A stretch of DNA of 46,590 nucleotides. It comes from Shinella pollutisoli (GTDB taxonomy: Bacteria > Pseudomonadota > Alphaproteobacteria > Rhizobiales > Rhizobiaceae). Shown in pieces: positions 1 to 8,518 of the stretch. Position 1 is the first letter of the stretch; the number at the start of each line of letters is the position of its first letter. The notes below the pieces were generated by a model. The model worked only from the letters and a program-made list of their open reading frames with translations, did no database searches and was not told the DNA's origin. The translations under genes were made by a program, and so were the position numbers. The stretch spans positions 1 through 46,590 of the forward strand of contig NZ_JANFDG010000036.1 in assembly GCF_024609765.1 (NCBI RefSeq), written 5' to 3'.

Positions 1-478
1 GTAGTGGCATTTTTCGGGATGCCCAATCGAGCTTGGTCAATGTGCGAGGAAAACACCGCTTACATTTGGCAGGGACAGGACCGTTCCTCACTGGACAGCG
101 CTGTATCTGAAAGAGCAGCATCGGGTCTCGGCGACCCAGCAGTCGAGGGGTAGGCAACCCTTCGTACGTACTACACTCTGAAACGCTGAGATTCTTATTA
201 GCAGAACCGAAGGCGGACGATCTTCTTCCGACTTCCTTTTGTAGCCACTAGCCAATAAAGTATTTTGCAGTCAGGTGGAATCACCTGACGCTGCACAAAC
301 GCGGCAAAAACAAACAGATAGAGCGGTGGCGTGAATGCGCGTGAGTGCATCCCGCTCTAACAGCGGAAACGATTCCCCCTACGCGCCTTCATGTCGGTCG
401 TTCGAGCCGCATTACACCTGCCCGATTGCGAACATTGACAATTCACCTCACTTAACGGCATCGACCAGAACTGGCCGA
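1..478. other. Left-edge stretch without a supported gene
   Basis: No convincing coding region is visible. Short open frames run in from the left edge (one stays open to about 153, another to about 181), but neither shows a recognisable motif, so a truncated gene end cannot be excluded. The only clear structure is a hairpin at 267-294, described separately. The stretch lies downstream of the minus-strand SIR2-HerA-KTSC operon. Confidence 0.4.
267..294. other. Strong hairpin / inverted repeat downstream of the SIR2-HerA-KTSC operon
   Basis: TCAGGTG (271-277) and CACCTGA (282-288) form a perfect stem around the loop GAAT. GCAG (267-270) and CTGC (291-294) extend the stem past a two-base bulge. 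On the minus strand it lies about 185 bases after the KTSC stop. There is no clear U-run on either side, so it is not a standard rho-independent terminator. It could end the operon transcript, stabilise its 3' end, or bind a protein. Confidence 0.45.
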
Positions 479-691
479 TCAGATCGGGTTGCACGGATAA
501 GCGTTCCTGATCTCAGCATTGAAGAACTGCCCAATAGAGGAGGCGTCCAATAGTCGATCGTACATGAACTGGGGGACGTTGTAGTATTCATAGACCTTTC
601 CGGTGGCAACGAACTCAACCTCAAGAATCTCCGAACCAGGATCATAGCCAACCGAAGCCAAACTCGACGAATTTACTGACTGTCGTTCCAT
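479..691 (-). CDS. KTSC domain protein, third gene of a SIR2-HerA operon
   Basis: A 70-residue protein that is almost entirely one KTSC domain, a small fold named after the C-terminal domain of some lysyl-tRNA synthetases and of unknown function. Visible family signatures are the opening SVNSSSLASVGYD, the central LEVEFVATGKVYEYYNVP and the closing FNAEIRNAYPC. The start at 691 is supported by an AAGGAGG ribosome-binding site located inside the last codons of the upstream herA gene. The herA stop ends at 692, so the genes abut with no gap and are probably translationally coupled. No signal peptide or membrane segment is seen, so it should be cytoplasmic. Its placement suggests a role in, or control of, the SIR2-HerA defence complex, which is inference. 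It could also be a passenger gene. Confidence 0.8.
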   Translation of the reverse strand: MERQSVNSSSLASVGYDPGSEILEVEFVATGKVYEYYNVPQFMYDRLLDASSIGQFFNAEIRNAYPCNPI

Positions 692-2476
692 TCATTCCTC
701 CTTCCATCTTGGGTTTTGGGATCGCCACGCAGCCGTAACGTTCACGTAATTCTCGTTACTGCGTTCCTTACTCCAGTTTTGGGCAACGTGCGGATCCTCG
801 CTGGTGGGGCGCTTGCCTTCCTCGGGAAGTGTAATCCTGCACCGCACAGGCAGCTTGGCAGCCTCGCCGGTGATCACAGCCTCGCCCGTACGAAGTACAG
901 GCAAGCTATCCACGATTCCGCTCAGACTGTCAGGTAGGGCCGCCTGAACCTTGCTGCGATCCGACGAGTTGGAGAGGCGGAGCGAAAAGAAAGTCCCGCA
1001 CTGGGAGAGAATGGTTTCGTCGATCTCGGATGGGCGCTGGCTCACGATCATTGCGCCGAGGCCGAACTTGCGGCCCTCTTTTACGATGCGCTGAACGGCA
1101 TCTCGTGCAAGGTTGGCATCGTCCCGACCCAGATACCGATGTGCCTCCTCCATAACCACAAGCAGAGGGCGCGCCCGCCCGCCTTCGGGCATCTCGCGGC
1201 TCCAGAAGAGGGCCTCGTAAATGATGTTTAGGATGCCTCCAATGAGTCGCATTAGGATCGAACTCGGCACGCCCGACAGATCTAACACCGTAATCGGTCG
1301 ATCGTGTCCAAGCCAGCTCTCGAGCAGTTGCGGCAGGTCGCTCTGCGTAACCCCATCGAGGCTCGGTTCCCAAGGTCCAGGATGGAGCATGAAGTCATAC
1401 TGTCGATCCAGTAGTCGTGACCGGAGCTGTTCGAGCTGTCGCCGGATCGACAGCACGTTCGTCTTGTTTGCGAACGGCGACGTATTACCTTGGCCAGGCA
1501 GTGGATAAGTAGGCGCCGTTAGTGTTTCAGCATCGCCCGGAGCGGTCTGAGCCGAATTCTGCTGAGTGTTCTCCACCCACGTCTTGATTTCCGGGTCGAT
1601 CAGATGGAGCCAAAGCGATTTCAGGCTGAACGGCAGAGGGCTGCCGGCGGTCAGCGAGTTAGCATCGACACCGGGATAGTTCATCTGAGCTAAGACTGCA
1701 GTTTTCTCTCTGAGAATGCGGTCCTGAATCGCCGTTAGCGCCTTCTCCTCGGTCTTCCCGAGAAGGAACGTCAACAGGTCGTCCAGATCGAGTGCCCAAT
1801 AAGGAACGTAAAGGCGCTCCTCATTCTCGAGTGGGTTCACGCGAAAGACTTTGGCGACCTCACCAAGCGCGCGGCCGTACTCACCATGGATGTCCATCAG
1901 GAGCACCCGTGCATTTGGAAAGCTGGAGTGGTCACCCTGACCAACCGAAAGGGAACGCAGCAGGCTTGTGACCGTCGTCGACTTGCCAGCGCCCGTCGAT
2001 CCCAACACCGCAGAGTGGCGCGTCACGAGCTTGTCCAGATCGATACGGACGGGGATGCTTTCGGCTCCCGACAGTCTACCGATGGTCACCTGACCCGTGT
2101 CAGCGGTCCCGTAGATGCGGGCGAGATCCTCCTCGACGACGAGATGCACCTGGTCGTTAATCGCGGGATATTGGCTAATCCCGCGTTCGAAGGTCGCTTC
2201 TAAAACCTCGCCGACGAGTTGCACCTTGATCCAGCGGTCCCCTCTCGCCCCGCTGTCGACCAGTGTCTCAGGCGTGGCAGTAGCACCGACGTCGGAGATG
2301 ATACCGTACAGGTCGTGATAGCCCTGCGGGATGCGGACGAAGCTGCCGACCTGGCCAATGCGGTAACTGCGACCGCCAATGATAGCAATACCCGAGGCGG
2401 TTCCTTCGAACTGTCGCACGTTGATCGTCGCGCCCGCGACAGCTCCGACGTGACCGAGAAGGGTTGGTGCGCTCAT
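692..2476 (-). CDS. herA: HerA-family ATPase/translocase of a SIR2-HerA defence system
   Basis: A 594-residue HerA/FtsK-superfamily ATPase. An N-terminal HAS-barrel-like region occupies roughly residues 1-140. The Walker A motif GSTGAGKST is at 159-167, LLMDIHGEYG follows, and Walker B is LLVVMEEAHRYL, with SQRPSEID after it as is usual in HerA. An open frame extends 73 codons further upstream, but that stretch lies inside the SIR2 gene. The start chosen here (2476) overlaps the SIR2 stop as TAATG, a classic coupling arrangement. In characterised SIR2-HerA (Nezha) systems HerA forms a hexamer that assembles with SIR2 subunits, and the complex depletes NAD+ and may degrade nucleic acid on phage infection. 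The order SIR2 then HerA matches those systems. No damage to key motifs is seen. Confidence 0.88.
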   Translation of the reverse strand: MSAPTLLGHVGAVAGATINVRQFEGTASGIAIIGGRSYRIGQVGSFVRIPQGYHDLYGIISDVGATATPETLVDSGARGDRWIKVQLVGEVLEATFERGISQYPAINDQVHLVVEEDLARIYGTADTGQVTIGRLSGAESIPVRIDLDKLVTRHSAVLGSTGAGKSTTVTSLLRSLSVGQGDHSSFPNARVLLMDIHGEYGRALGEVAKVFRVNPLENEERLYVPYWALDLDDLLTFLLGKTEEKALTAIQDRILREKTAVLAQMNYPGVDANSLTAGSPLPFSLKSLWLHLIDPEIKTWVENTQQNSAQTAPGDAETLTAPTYPLPGQGNTSPFANKTNVLSIRRQLEQLRSRLLDRQYDFMLHPGPWEPSLDGVTQSDLPQLLESWLGHDRPITVLDLSGVPSSILMRLIGGILNIIYEALFWSREMPEGGRARPLLVVMEEAHRYLGRDDANLARDAVQRIVKEGRKFGLGAMIVSQRPSEIDETILSQCGTFFSLRLSNSSDRSKVQAALPDSLSGIVDSLPVLRTGEAVITGEAAKLPVRCRITLPEEGKRPTSEDPHVAQNWSKERSNENYVNVTAAWRSQNPRWKEE

Positions 2477-3696
2477 TACGCCACCGTGGAGGCGGATGCG
2501 GCCGCCGCGGCCGCCGCAGCGGATGCGCAAGGTGTCACGAAGACCTGCGTTGAACGCGACGCGGAGAAGAACCGAGCGAATGCCTCTATTGCCCCGAGCG
2601 TAAACTCGTGCTGGCCGCCTCCTTGGGGTTCCGACCAGTACGAGGACCGGATTGGTCCCCAGTCCTTTGAAGGAAGCTCCGAAGGCACACGCCAAGAACC
2701 CTCCGAACCATTCACCAGCGCGGCGTCACGTGCGTAGACGCTGAAGTTAGGTAGTCGGCGACCGAGCTCTCTAGCGCAAATCTCGTCACCGAGCTTCTGG
2801 AACTGGAACGCGAACACGCTAGCGGATGGGTTCGCCGCGAGTCCCTCATCGATACGCGCTGAGATATGAGCGTCAGCGAACGAAAACCCGATCGAGATCA
2901 GTAGCGTGTCCGGCGTAGCGAGGAAGGCGCGCAACCTGTCGAGGAGTGCTGCGTAAGGAGCCTTTTGAGTCTGTTCGTACTTGAGGTGCTCGGGGAATAC
3001 GAGGTGCCGGGCGTTATCCTTGCCGGAACGGATCACCTCGTCTTTGACGTTAGAACACCACCCCAGCGATCCGTGCAGCTTCCAGAGGCGTGTCCACCTT
3101 GCCGGTAGGTCGTTGTTGGAGACAGTGACAGGGTCGAAGAATGGCTCACGGCCACCCGTAAAGCCGTCGAAGTACGGCGCCCGCACGCGCTCAAGAGCTT
3201 CCTCAAGCAGCAGATCGTAGTTCGTCGTGAAAATCTCTATGGGATGATCACGACCGGCACCCGTGATCCAGGTTACGATGTCGCTGTAGGCCGAGCCGCT
3301 CTCGGGCAAAGTTACGGCGACGACCTTCCCGATCTCCTCGCATACGCGCTCGCCAAACTTCGCATATCCGGGTCCGTCCAAGTCATGGATCTTGGCCGGC
3401 CCTATTACCTTCGCGAGCGACCTAATCCTGGATAGGAGCGTCTCGATGTCATCCTTGGGCGCGAGTTCCTTCTTCAGCTCTGCGATCTGCTTCCCATATT
3501 CTGTCTCGAGTATATCGAGGACAAGTTTGGTCAAACCGGCGACCGCCGGGATCAGGGGGTAGGTGCCGTCTGCCTTCTTCATTCCTGCCGATGCGCCGGC
3601 GCCAAGCAGTAACCCGATCCTCTTTCGGCCCCCGGCTATAATCGTACGGAGGGCAGTCATGTATTGATCAGGATTGTGTACGATCTCGCTCGGCAT
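2476..3696 (-). CDS. SIR2-domain NADase, effector of a SIR2-HerA anti-phage system
   Basis: A 406-residue SIR2-like protein. The nucleotide-binding loop GAGASAG is at 32-38, TTNYD at 157-161, KLHGS with the candidate catalytic His at 206-210, and SIGFSFAD at 268-275. These are the hallmarks of bacterial defence SIR2 domains, which hydrolyse NAD+ rather than deacetylate proteins. The C-terminus ends in an unusual run of alanines after residue 391. An upstream GTG (3786) would add 30 residues, but 3696 is preceded by GGGGA at proper spacing while 3786 has no ribosome-binding site; 3696 is therefore preferred, with moderate certainty. The stop overlaps the herA start by one base. Its likely role is abortive infection by NAD+ depletion when HerA senses invading DNA, by analogy with characterised systems. 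Confidence 0.85.
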   Translation of the reverse strand: MPSEIVHNPDQYMTALRTIIAGGRKRIGLLLGAGASAGMKKADGTYPLIPAVAGLTKLVLDILETEYGKQIAELKKELAPKDDIETLLSRIRSLAKVIGPAKIHDLDGPGYAKFGERVCEEIGKVVAVTLPESGSAYSDIVTWITGAGRDHPIEIFTTNYDLLLEEALERVRAPYFDGFTGGREPFFDPVTVSNNDLPARWTRLWKLHGSLGWCSNVKDEVIRSGKDNARHLVFPEHLKYEQTQKAPYAALLDRLRAFLATPDTLLISIGFSFADAHISARIDEGLAANPSASVFAFQFQKLGDEICARELGRRLPNFSVYARDAALVNGSEGSWRVPSELPSKDWGPIRSSYWSEPQGGGQHEFTLGAIEAFARFFSASRSTQVFVTPCASAAAAAAAASASTVA

Positions 3697-4257
3697 AGTT
3701 TCCCCAATGATGGCTATGGCACCTTCTTGATCTAAACGATAAATTGATTCTCGCCTAAATTGCACCATGCCATGCTGAGTCAACACAATTTACGTAGATT
3801 GAGGCTAACCAGCACTTTCGGATACGTAGACGCGGAGAGAGGCAACTCGCGCGAAGGCAAGCGCTCCGAGTGATTGGAACGTCCGCTCACACAATAAGGC
3901 CCTAGAAGCAGCCGGTCCGAAAGCGGCCTCGAGGCAGTCATTACAGCAGGGACCTTGCACGCTAAATGACTCCAATATTAGAGGAGAGCCTGGTCCGGGG
4001 GGCTGGTTCCTACGGTAGGCTACGAAGCCATATTGATAGCGAGCCTTGCCTATCAAACTCTTGCCCTCTCCTAGTATACGGCACGTTACAATTTTGCATC
4101 TATCGAGCAGGGATCGGTTGTGTTCCCAAGGGGCACTTTCAGGCAAGCTGAATTATAAACTTGACTTTTTGTCTCGACATTTGCATCGGATATCGAATGA
4201 GCGATCCAGGTTGGACGATGGCCTAGCGCCGGAGCCCCAAAGCCCGTGGTGCCGGCA
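3697..4257. other. Divergent intergenic region between the defence operon and fecI
   Basis: About 560 bases without a supported gene. Short frames on both strands (for example near 3805-4146) have no ribosome-binding site or recognisable content. The region must hold the promoter for the minus-strand SIR2 operon and for the plus-strand sigma-factor gene. TTGACT on the minus strand (3784-3779) could be a -35 element, but its -10 is poor. A T-tract motif at 4166-4178 is repeated upstream of the TonB receptor and is listed separately. Confidence 0.5.
4166..4178 (+). promoter_or_regulatory. Candidate ECF-sigma promoter element upstream of the fecI-like gene
   Basis: TTTTTGTCTCGAC here matches 11 of 13 bases with TTTTTGCCTCTAC at 5906-5918. 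Each copy lies about 80-110 bases before a start codon of the same FecI/FecR/receptor system. A shared T-rich -35-like element would allow the sigma factor to act on both its own gene and the receptor gene. The downstream -10 regions do not align at equal spacing, so the call is tentative. Confidence 0.25.
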
Positions 4258-4746
4258 ATGTCGAGCAGATCAGAAGAAATCGAAGCCTTATACAACTCGG
4301 AAAGACTGCGCCTTGAGCGTATGGTTGTCGGCAAGGTGGGTGCCAGCAACGCCGCAGATGTTGTGCAGGATGTGTTTGCGGCAGTATGGTCGAGAGCGAA
4401 AGAGCATGTGAAGCTCTCCCCTTCCTATCTCTCACAGGCAGCTAAATTCACGGCGATCAGTCGTTTTCGCTCGGAACGCCGGCGGGTGGTATTCTTTGCC
4501 GGCATAACCGAAGAACAGTATTCGGCTCCAGTCGCCATGCCGGATCAGATCGTTTCCGCCCGCGAGGATCTAAAGCGATTGGAGGAGACGGTGATAGCCT
4601 TGCCTACACGGACACGGCAAATATTTCTCCTCAATCGAATGCATGGTTGCACCTATGAGGAGATCGCCGCTGGCCTCGATATCTCCTACAGTACCGTTGA
4701 GCGGGAAATGGCCAAGGCAATCATGGCCTGCAAGGGCGCAAGATAG
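4258..4746 (+). CDS. fecI: FecI-like ECF sigma factor
   Basis: A 162-residue extracytoplasmic-function sigma factor of the iron-siderophore (FecI) class. Region 2 shows AADVVQDVFAAVWSR, and region 4 near the C-terminus contains YEEIAAGLDISYSTVEREMAKAI, a helix-turn-helix for the -35 element. ATG at 4258 is used; GTG at 4246 would add four residues and has GGAG eleven bases upstream, so either is possible. The next genes are a FecR-type regulator and a TonB receptor with an N-terminal signalling domain, the standard cell-surface signalling trio. The sigma factor is expected to be released by FecR when the ferric siderophore binds the receptor and then to transcribe the receptor operon. Confidence 0.85.
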   Translation: MSSRSEEIEALYNSERLRLERMVVGKVGASNAADVVQDVFAAVWSRAKEHVKLSPSYLSQAAKFTAISRFRSERRRVVFFAGITEEQYSAPVAMPDQIVSAREDLKRLEETVIALPTRTRQIFLLNRMHGCTYEEIAAGLDISYSTVEREMAKAIMACKGAR

Positions 4747-4854
4747 TCTCCAACGGCTTCTGAAGGTAAATCCTGGATTCAGGCGATATCTTTTATGAAG
4801 CGGCAAGGCGATGCTTTTGCCGATCACCAATCATTGCTGGAAGTGAAAGAGTCC

Positions 4855-5856
4855 ATGGACAACGATGAGGCTGCTGAACCCCGCGACAAGGCGCTTATCG
4901 AGAAGGAAGCCGTCGCATGGTTCACGCGGATGAACGGTAAGCCGACGAAAGCTGAAAGGCGTGATTTCGCAAACTGGATGTCCATGTCGCCGGATCATGC
5001 GCAGGCGTATAACGAGGTCGGTTCGCTGTGGAGCGATCTTGGTGCGGTCGCGGACAAGGTTTCGGACAAGACAGGGGACGACCTGACGGAGCCACTCAAA
5101 AAAATCACCCATTTTCGTCGGGAAAAGAGGAGGGCCAAAACCGGGCCAATCATTGCAAGCTGTCTCGCCGTTCTTGTCGCCGGAACCTGGATCTGGCTGG
5201 AGCATCCCCATTTTCTACAGAATATGGGCGCGGATTTCAGCACCGCGAAGGCCGAAAGACGCAGTGTGACCCTTGCCGACGGCTCCACGGTACTGATGGA
5301 TGCAGATAGCGCGATCGATGCCGACCTCTCAGCCGACGTACGGCGGGTTCGTCTTCTGCGGGGAGGCGCATATTTCACGGTCAGCCCATCCGGCATTCCG
5401 TTTATCGTCGAAGCGGAAAATGGCGAGGCGCGAGTACTCGGCACCCAATTTGACGTGGTTCTGGCGGAGAACAGCAATGTCACCGTGACCTTGTCCCGCG
5501 GCAGTCTGGAGGTTTCTTCCGCCAGTGATGGGAAAAAGGTCGTTTTGAAGCCGGGAGAAAGTGTCGAATACAATAAGGCCGGTCTAAGCGCGGTGAAGAC
5601 CGTGGACATTGCAGAAAGCATGGCCTGGCATGACGGGCGGTTGATATTCAACAATGCCCGCCTTGCCGATATTCTGGCACAGATCGGGCGCTATCGGGAC
5701 GGCAGGATCGTCCTGCTCGGAACGGCAGTGGGAGAAAAGCGCGTCAGCGGCAACATTTCTCTCGAAAATACGGAAACCGCACTTGCGGCGATGAAGTCCT
5801 CCATCGGCTTTCGCATGACCAAGCTCGGGGGAAAGGTGGTGTTGATCGGGCCATGA
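4855..5856 (+). CDS. fecR: FecR-family anti-sigma/sigma regulator
   Basis: About 333 residues. The N-terminal cytoplasmic part (with EKEAVAWFTRMNGKPTKAERRDFANWM) is the DUF4880/anti-sigma region. One membrane-spanning segment lies at about residues 98-115, and the periplasmic FecR domain follows with RSVTLADGSTVLMDADS and RVLGTQFDV. The C-terminus has the secretin/TonB-like short domain that contacts the receptor's signalling domain. ATG at 4795 would add 20 residues but lacks a ribosome-binding site; 4855 follows GAAAGAG and is preferred. It sits 108 bases after fecI. It is expected to transmit the ligand-bound signal from the outer-membrane receptor to FecI. Confidence 0.85.
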   Translation: MDNDEAAEPRDKALIEKEAVAWFTRMNGKPTKAERRDFANWMSMSPDHAQAYNEVGSLWSDLGAVADKVSDKTGDDLTEPLKKITHFRREKRRAKTGPIIASCLAVLVAGTWIWLEHPHFLQNMGADFSTAKAERRSVTLADGSTVLMDADSAIDADLSADVRRVRLLRGGAYFTVSPSGIPFIVEAENGEARVLGTQFDVVLAENSNVTVTLSRGSLEVSSASDGKKVVLKPGESVEYNKAGLSAVKTVDIAESMAWHDGRLIFNNARLADILAQIGRYRDGRIVLLGTAVGEKRVSGNISLENTETALAAMKSSIGFRMTKLGGKVVLIGP

Positions 5857-5905
5857 CGGGTACTTCCGTGCCCATTCCGAAAATATTTTAGAGGTCGCGG
5901 CAATT

Positions 5906-5918
5906 TTTTTGCCTCTAC
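5906..5918 (+). promoter_or_regulatory. Candidate FecI-dependent promoter element for the receptor operon
   Basis: TTTTTGCCTCTAC lies in the 172-base gap between fecR and the TonB receptor gene and is nearly identical to 4166-4178 upstream of fecI. A T-tract followed by a GC-rich stretch (CCTGAGGGTACGACC) resembles promoters used by iron-responsive ECF sigma factors in other bacteria. GGCAA and TTGCC (5899-5903, 5909-5913) also make a small hairpin here. This is inference from position and similarity only. Confidence 0.3.
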
Positions 5919-6028
5919 CCTGAGGGTACGACCACCTCTCCGGCGATATCGAATATGAGAGGTCAGGGAAGAACGTATTCAAAGCACGACCCGCTCTCGT
6001 TGTTTCGATTTGTGGAGAAGGGTGGCGC

Positions 6029-8518
6029 ATGATGGGCAAGGCAAAGAGCAGCAGAATGATTGTTCTGTTGGCGACGACCATATTGACGGCGGTCGGCGGA
6101 AACGGGGTTGCCCATCGGGTGGCATTCGCACAGACCGCACAGGTCTATCGGTTCAACATCCCCGCCAAGCCCATTCGTCAGGCGATGAACGATATCGTCA
6201 GTGTCAGCGGTATCGATGTTGTCTTTTCCGAGACATCTGCTGCCTCTGCCGTTGGCAAGCCGGTCAGCGGAACACTGACCCCGTCGCAAGCAGTCGCCGC
6301 CTTGCTGTCAGGAACGGGTCTTTCCTACAGGTTCACCAGCAGCAATACCGTCACCATATTCGATGCAAGGCGTATTAGTGCTGACGGTGGCGTTGCTGAC
6401 GATGGCTCAACGATGCTCCAAGAGATTGTTATCCAGGGCCAAGGCAATCCCAACTCCACAATCGGAAATCTGCCGGAAGAATATGCCGGCGGTCAGGTGG
6501 CCACGGGTGGGCAGGTTGGAATGCTCGGCAATCGGGATACGATGAACACGCCGTTCAGCCAAACGAGCTATACAAACAGAAAGATTCAAGACCAGCAGGC
6601 GCAGACCGTTCAGGACGTGCTCTCCAACGATCCGTCCATACTAACCAATACCCAAACAGCAGGGAACAACGACGAAATAACTACGATCCGCGGCTTCATC
6701 GACACCGGGGTAAACGGCTCAAAGAGCCTGAACGGCTTGGTTGGCATGGCGCCTCTGCATTCGCCGGATACGGACTATCTTGAGCGGGTCGAGGTGCTCA
6801 GGGGGCCGGGCGCTTTGCTGAACGGTATGTCTGCGTCAGGTTTGGGAGGCATCGGAGGTTCCGTCAATCTTTTCACCAAACAGGCCAGCGACGAGCCACT
6901 AACACAGATCACCACACGCTACGATTCCCGCTCGCAGATCGGCGCACATATCGATGTCGGTCGCCGCTTCGGTGCGGAGAAGCAGTTCGGCGTTCGCTTC
7001 AATGGCGCATTCCGCAAGGGCGATACTCCCCTGGATACACAGTCGACGGAGATCGGATCGGCCGCGCTCAATCTGGACTACCGTGGCGAGCGCGTACGGA
7101 TAAGCGCAGACTTCGTGCATCAATCCAACGAGGCTAGTCCGGCAAACTCGCAACTGATCAACATTGCTCGTGTTGCGGGCCTTGGCGTCGTACCAAGGGC
7201 TCCGGATGGAGACACCAACTTCATGCCGCCTTGGAGTGAGCACAAGGTCAAAACCACATTGGGCATGATCCGGGGCGAAGTCGACATCACCGAAAATGTA
7301 ACCGCCTATGCGGCGATCGGAATGCAAAGAAACGACTACTACCTCTTTTCGCCGAACGTCCCGCAGCTACTCGATATGGATGGTCAGTACAGCCAGTCGG
7401 GCCACACGCAAGCTGAGTATATCCGAGACGTGTTGTCTATGCAGGGCGGAGTGAGGGCCACGTTCAATACGGGCCTGGTCGATCATGCTCTGAGCCTCAA
7501 CGTGTCGCAGGCTGGGATGGAGTGGAAACGTGCGTTGTTCACGGCGCCCTATGCTTGCACCACGAGCATTTACGATCCTGTTTTCTGCCCGGCTCCGGCC
7601 TTCCGTGACCTGGGTGAAACGGTGAGGTCCAGCAAAACAAGGATGTCCAGCATCGCCATCGCCGACACTATGTCGATGTTTGACGATCGGCTGCAATTTA
7701 CAGCAGGACTCCGCTACCAGGATGTAAAATCCGATGTTTTCAATAGGATCACTGGTGAGCTAACCACCAGCTATGAAAACGATGCTTGGACGCCAGCCTT
7801 CGGGCTGGTCGTCAAACCTTGGGAGAATGCTTCACTCTACGCCAACTATATGCAGGACTTGCAGGTTGGTGAGGTTGTTCAACCTCCATATGTCAACGCC
7901 GGGGAGGTGTTTCCGCCGTTTGTCAGCGAGCAGTATGAGGCGGGCGTTAAGGTCGACTGGGGCAACGTCATAACGACGCTCTCAGCATTCCAAATCACGC
8001 GGGCCAACTACTATGGTTATGTTGACGCATCTGGAGCGCTGGTTAGAGCCCTTGACGGTGAGCAACGGAACCGCGGCATCGAACTGAATGCCTACGGCGA
8101 GATTTCGCCGGGCGTACGTCTCCTTGGCGGTCTGACCCTTCTCGATGCTCGCCAGACAAGAACTGCTAATGGCACCAATGACGGAAAAAGAGCAAATGGC
8201 GCACCAGCCTTCCGCGCGGTCGTTGGTGCAGAATGGGACACTCCATTCATGGAAGGACTCACGCTGACCGGCCGTGTCACCTACACCGGCGAGCAGGTTG
8301 TCAATAACGACAACGAGAATCTGAAAATTCCGGATTGGGCGATCGTCGATATTGGCGCACGCTACACGTTCAATTCCCCTTGGAACGACCAGCCGATCAC
8401 TGTCCGCGCCAGCATAGATAACGTGTTCGACAAGAATTACTGGTCGACAGCACAATCCAACAGCCTCTATCTCGGTGCGCCACGGACATTCCGGCTGTCG
8501 ACGACATTCAAGTTCTGA
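6029..8518 (+). CDS. TonB-dependent ferric-siderophore receptor with N-terminal signalling domain
   Basis: An 829-residue outer-membrane receptor of the FhuA/FpvA-like siderophore family. It has a signal peptide ending near AFAQ (about residue 35) and an STN signalling domain at about 40-112 (YRFNIPAKPIRQAMNDIVSVSG). The plug domain follows (for example TVQDVLSNDPSI, TIRGF, VEVLRGPGALLNG), then the barrel, which ends in a terminal phenylalanine (STTFKF) as usual for outer-membrane assembly. The start has a GGAG/AAGGGTGG ribosome-binding site. The STN domain shows that it both imports and signals to the upstream FecR/FecI pair. The stop overlaps the start of the next gene (TGATG), so the ABC transporter is co-translated. 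The exact ligand is unknown. Confidence 0.9.
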   Translation: MMGKAKSSRMIVLLATTILTAVGGNGVAHRVAFAQTAQVYRFNIPAKPIRQAMNDIVSVSGIDVVFSETSAASAVGKPVSGTLTPSQAVAALLSGTGLSYRFTSSNTVTIFDARRISADGGVADDGSTMLQEIVIQGQGNPNSTIGNLPEEYAGGQVATGGQVGMLGNRDTMNTPFSQTSYTNRKIQDQQAQTVQDVLSNDPSILTNTQTAGNNDEITTIRGFIDTGVNGSKSLNGLVGMAPLHSPDTDYLERVEVLRGPGALLNGMSASGLGGIGGSVNLFTKQASDEPLTQITTRYDSRSQIGAHIDVGRRFGAEKQFGVRFNGAFRKGDTPLDTQSTEIGSAALNLDYRGERVRISADFVHQSNEASPANSQLINIARVAGLGVVPRAPDGDTNFMPPWSEHKVKTTLGMIRGEVDITENVTAYAAIGMQRNDYYLFSPNVPQLLDMDGQYSQSGHTQAEYIRDVLSMQGGVRATFNTGLVDHALSLNVSQAGMEWKRALFTAPYACTTSIYDPVFCPAPAFRDLGETVRSSKTRMSSIAIADTMSMFDDRLQFTAGLRYQDVKSDVFNRITGELTTSYENDAWTPAFGLVVKPWENASLYANYMQDLQVGEVVQPPYVNAGEVFPPFVSEQYEAGVKVDWGNVITTLSAFQITRANYYGYVDASGALVRALDGEQRNRGIELNAYGEISPGVRLLGGLTLLDARQTRTANGTNDGKRANGAPAFRAVVGAEWDTPFMEGLTLTGRVTYTGEQVVNNDNENLKIPDWAIVDIGARYTFNSPWNDQPITVRASIDNVFDKNYWSTAQSNSLYLGAPRTFRLSTTFKF

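Noticed and set aside
267-294. The left hairpin as an attachment site or terminator
   Set aside because: No similarity to the tRNA-Leu 3' end and no U-run, so neither role can be supported.
3805-4146. A 113-codon minus-strand frame upstream of fecI
   Set aside because: No ribosome-binding site and no family resemblance; it lies in the expected divergent promoter region.
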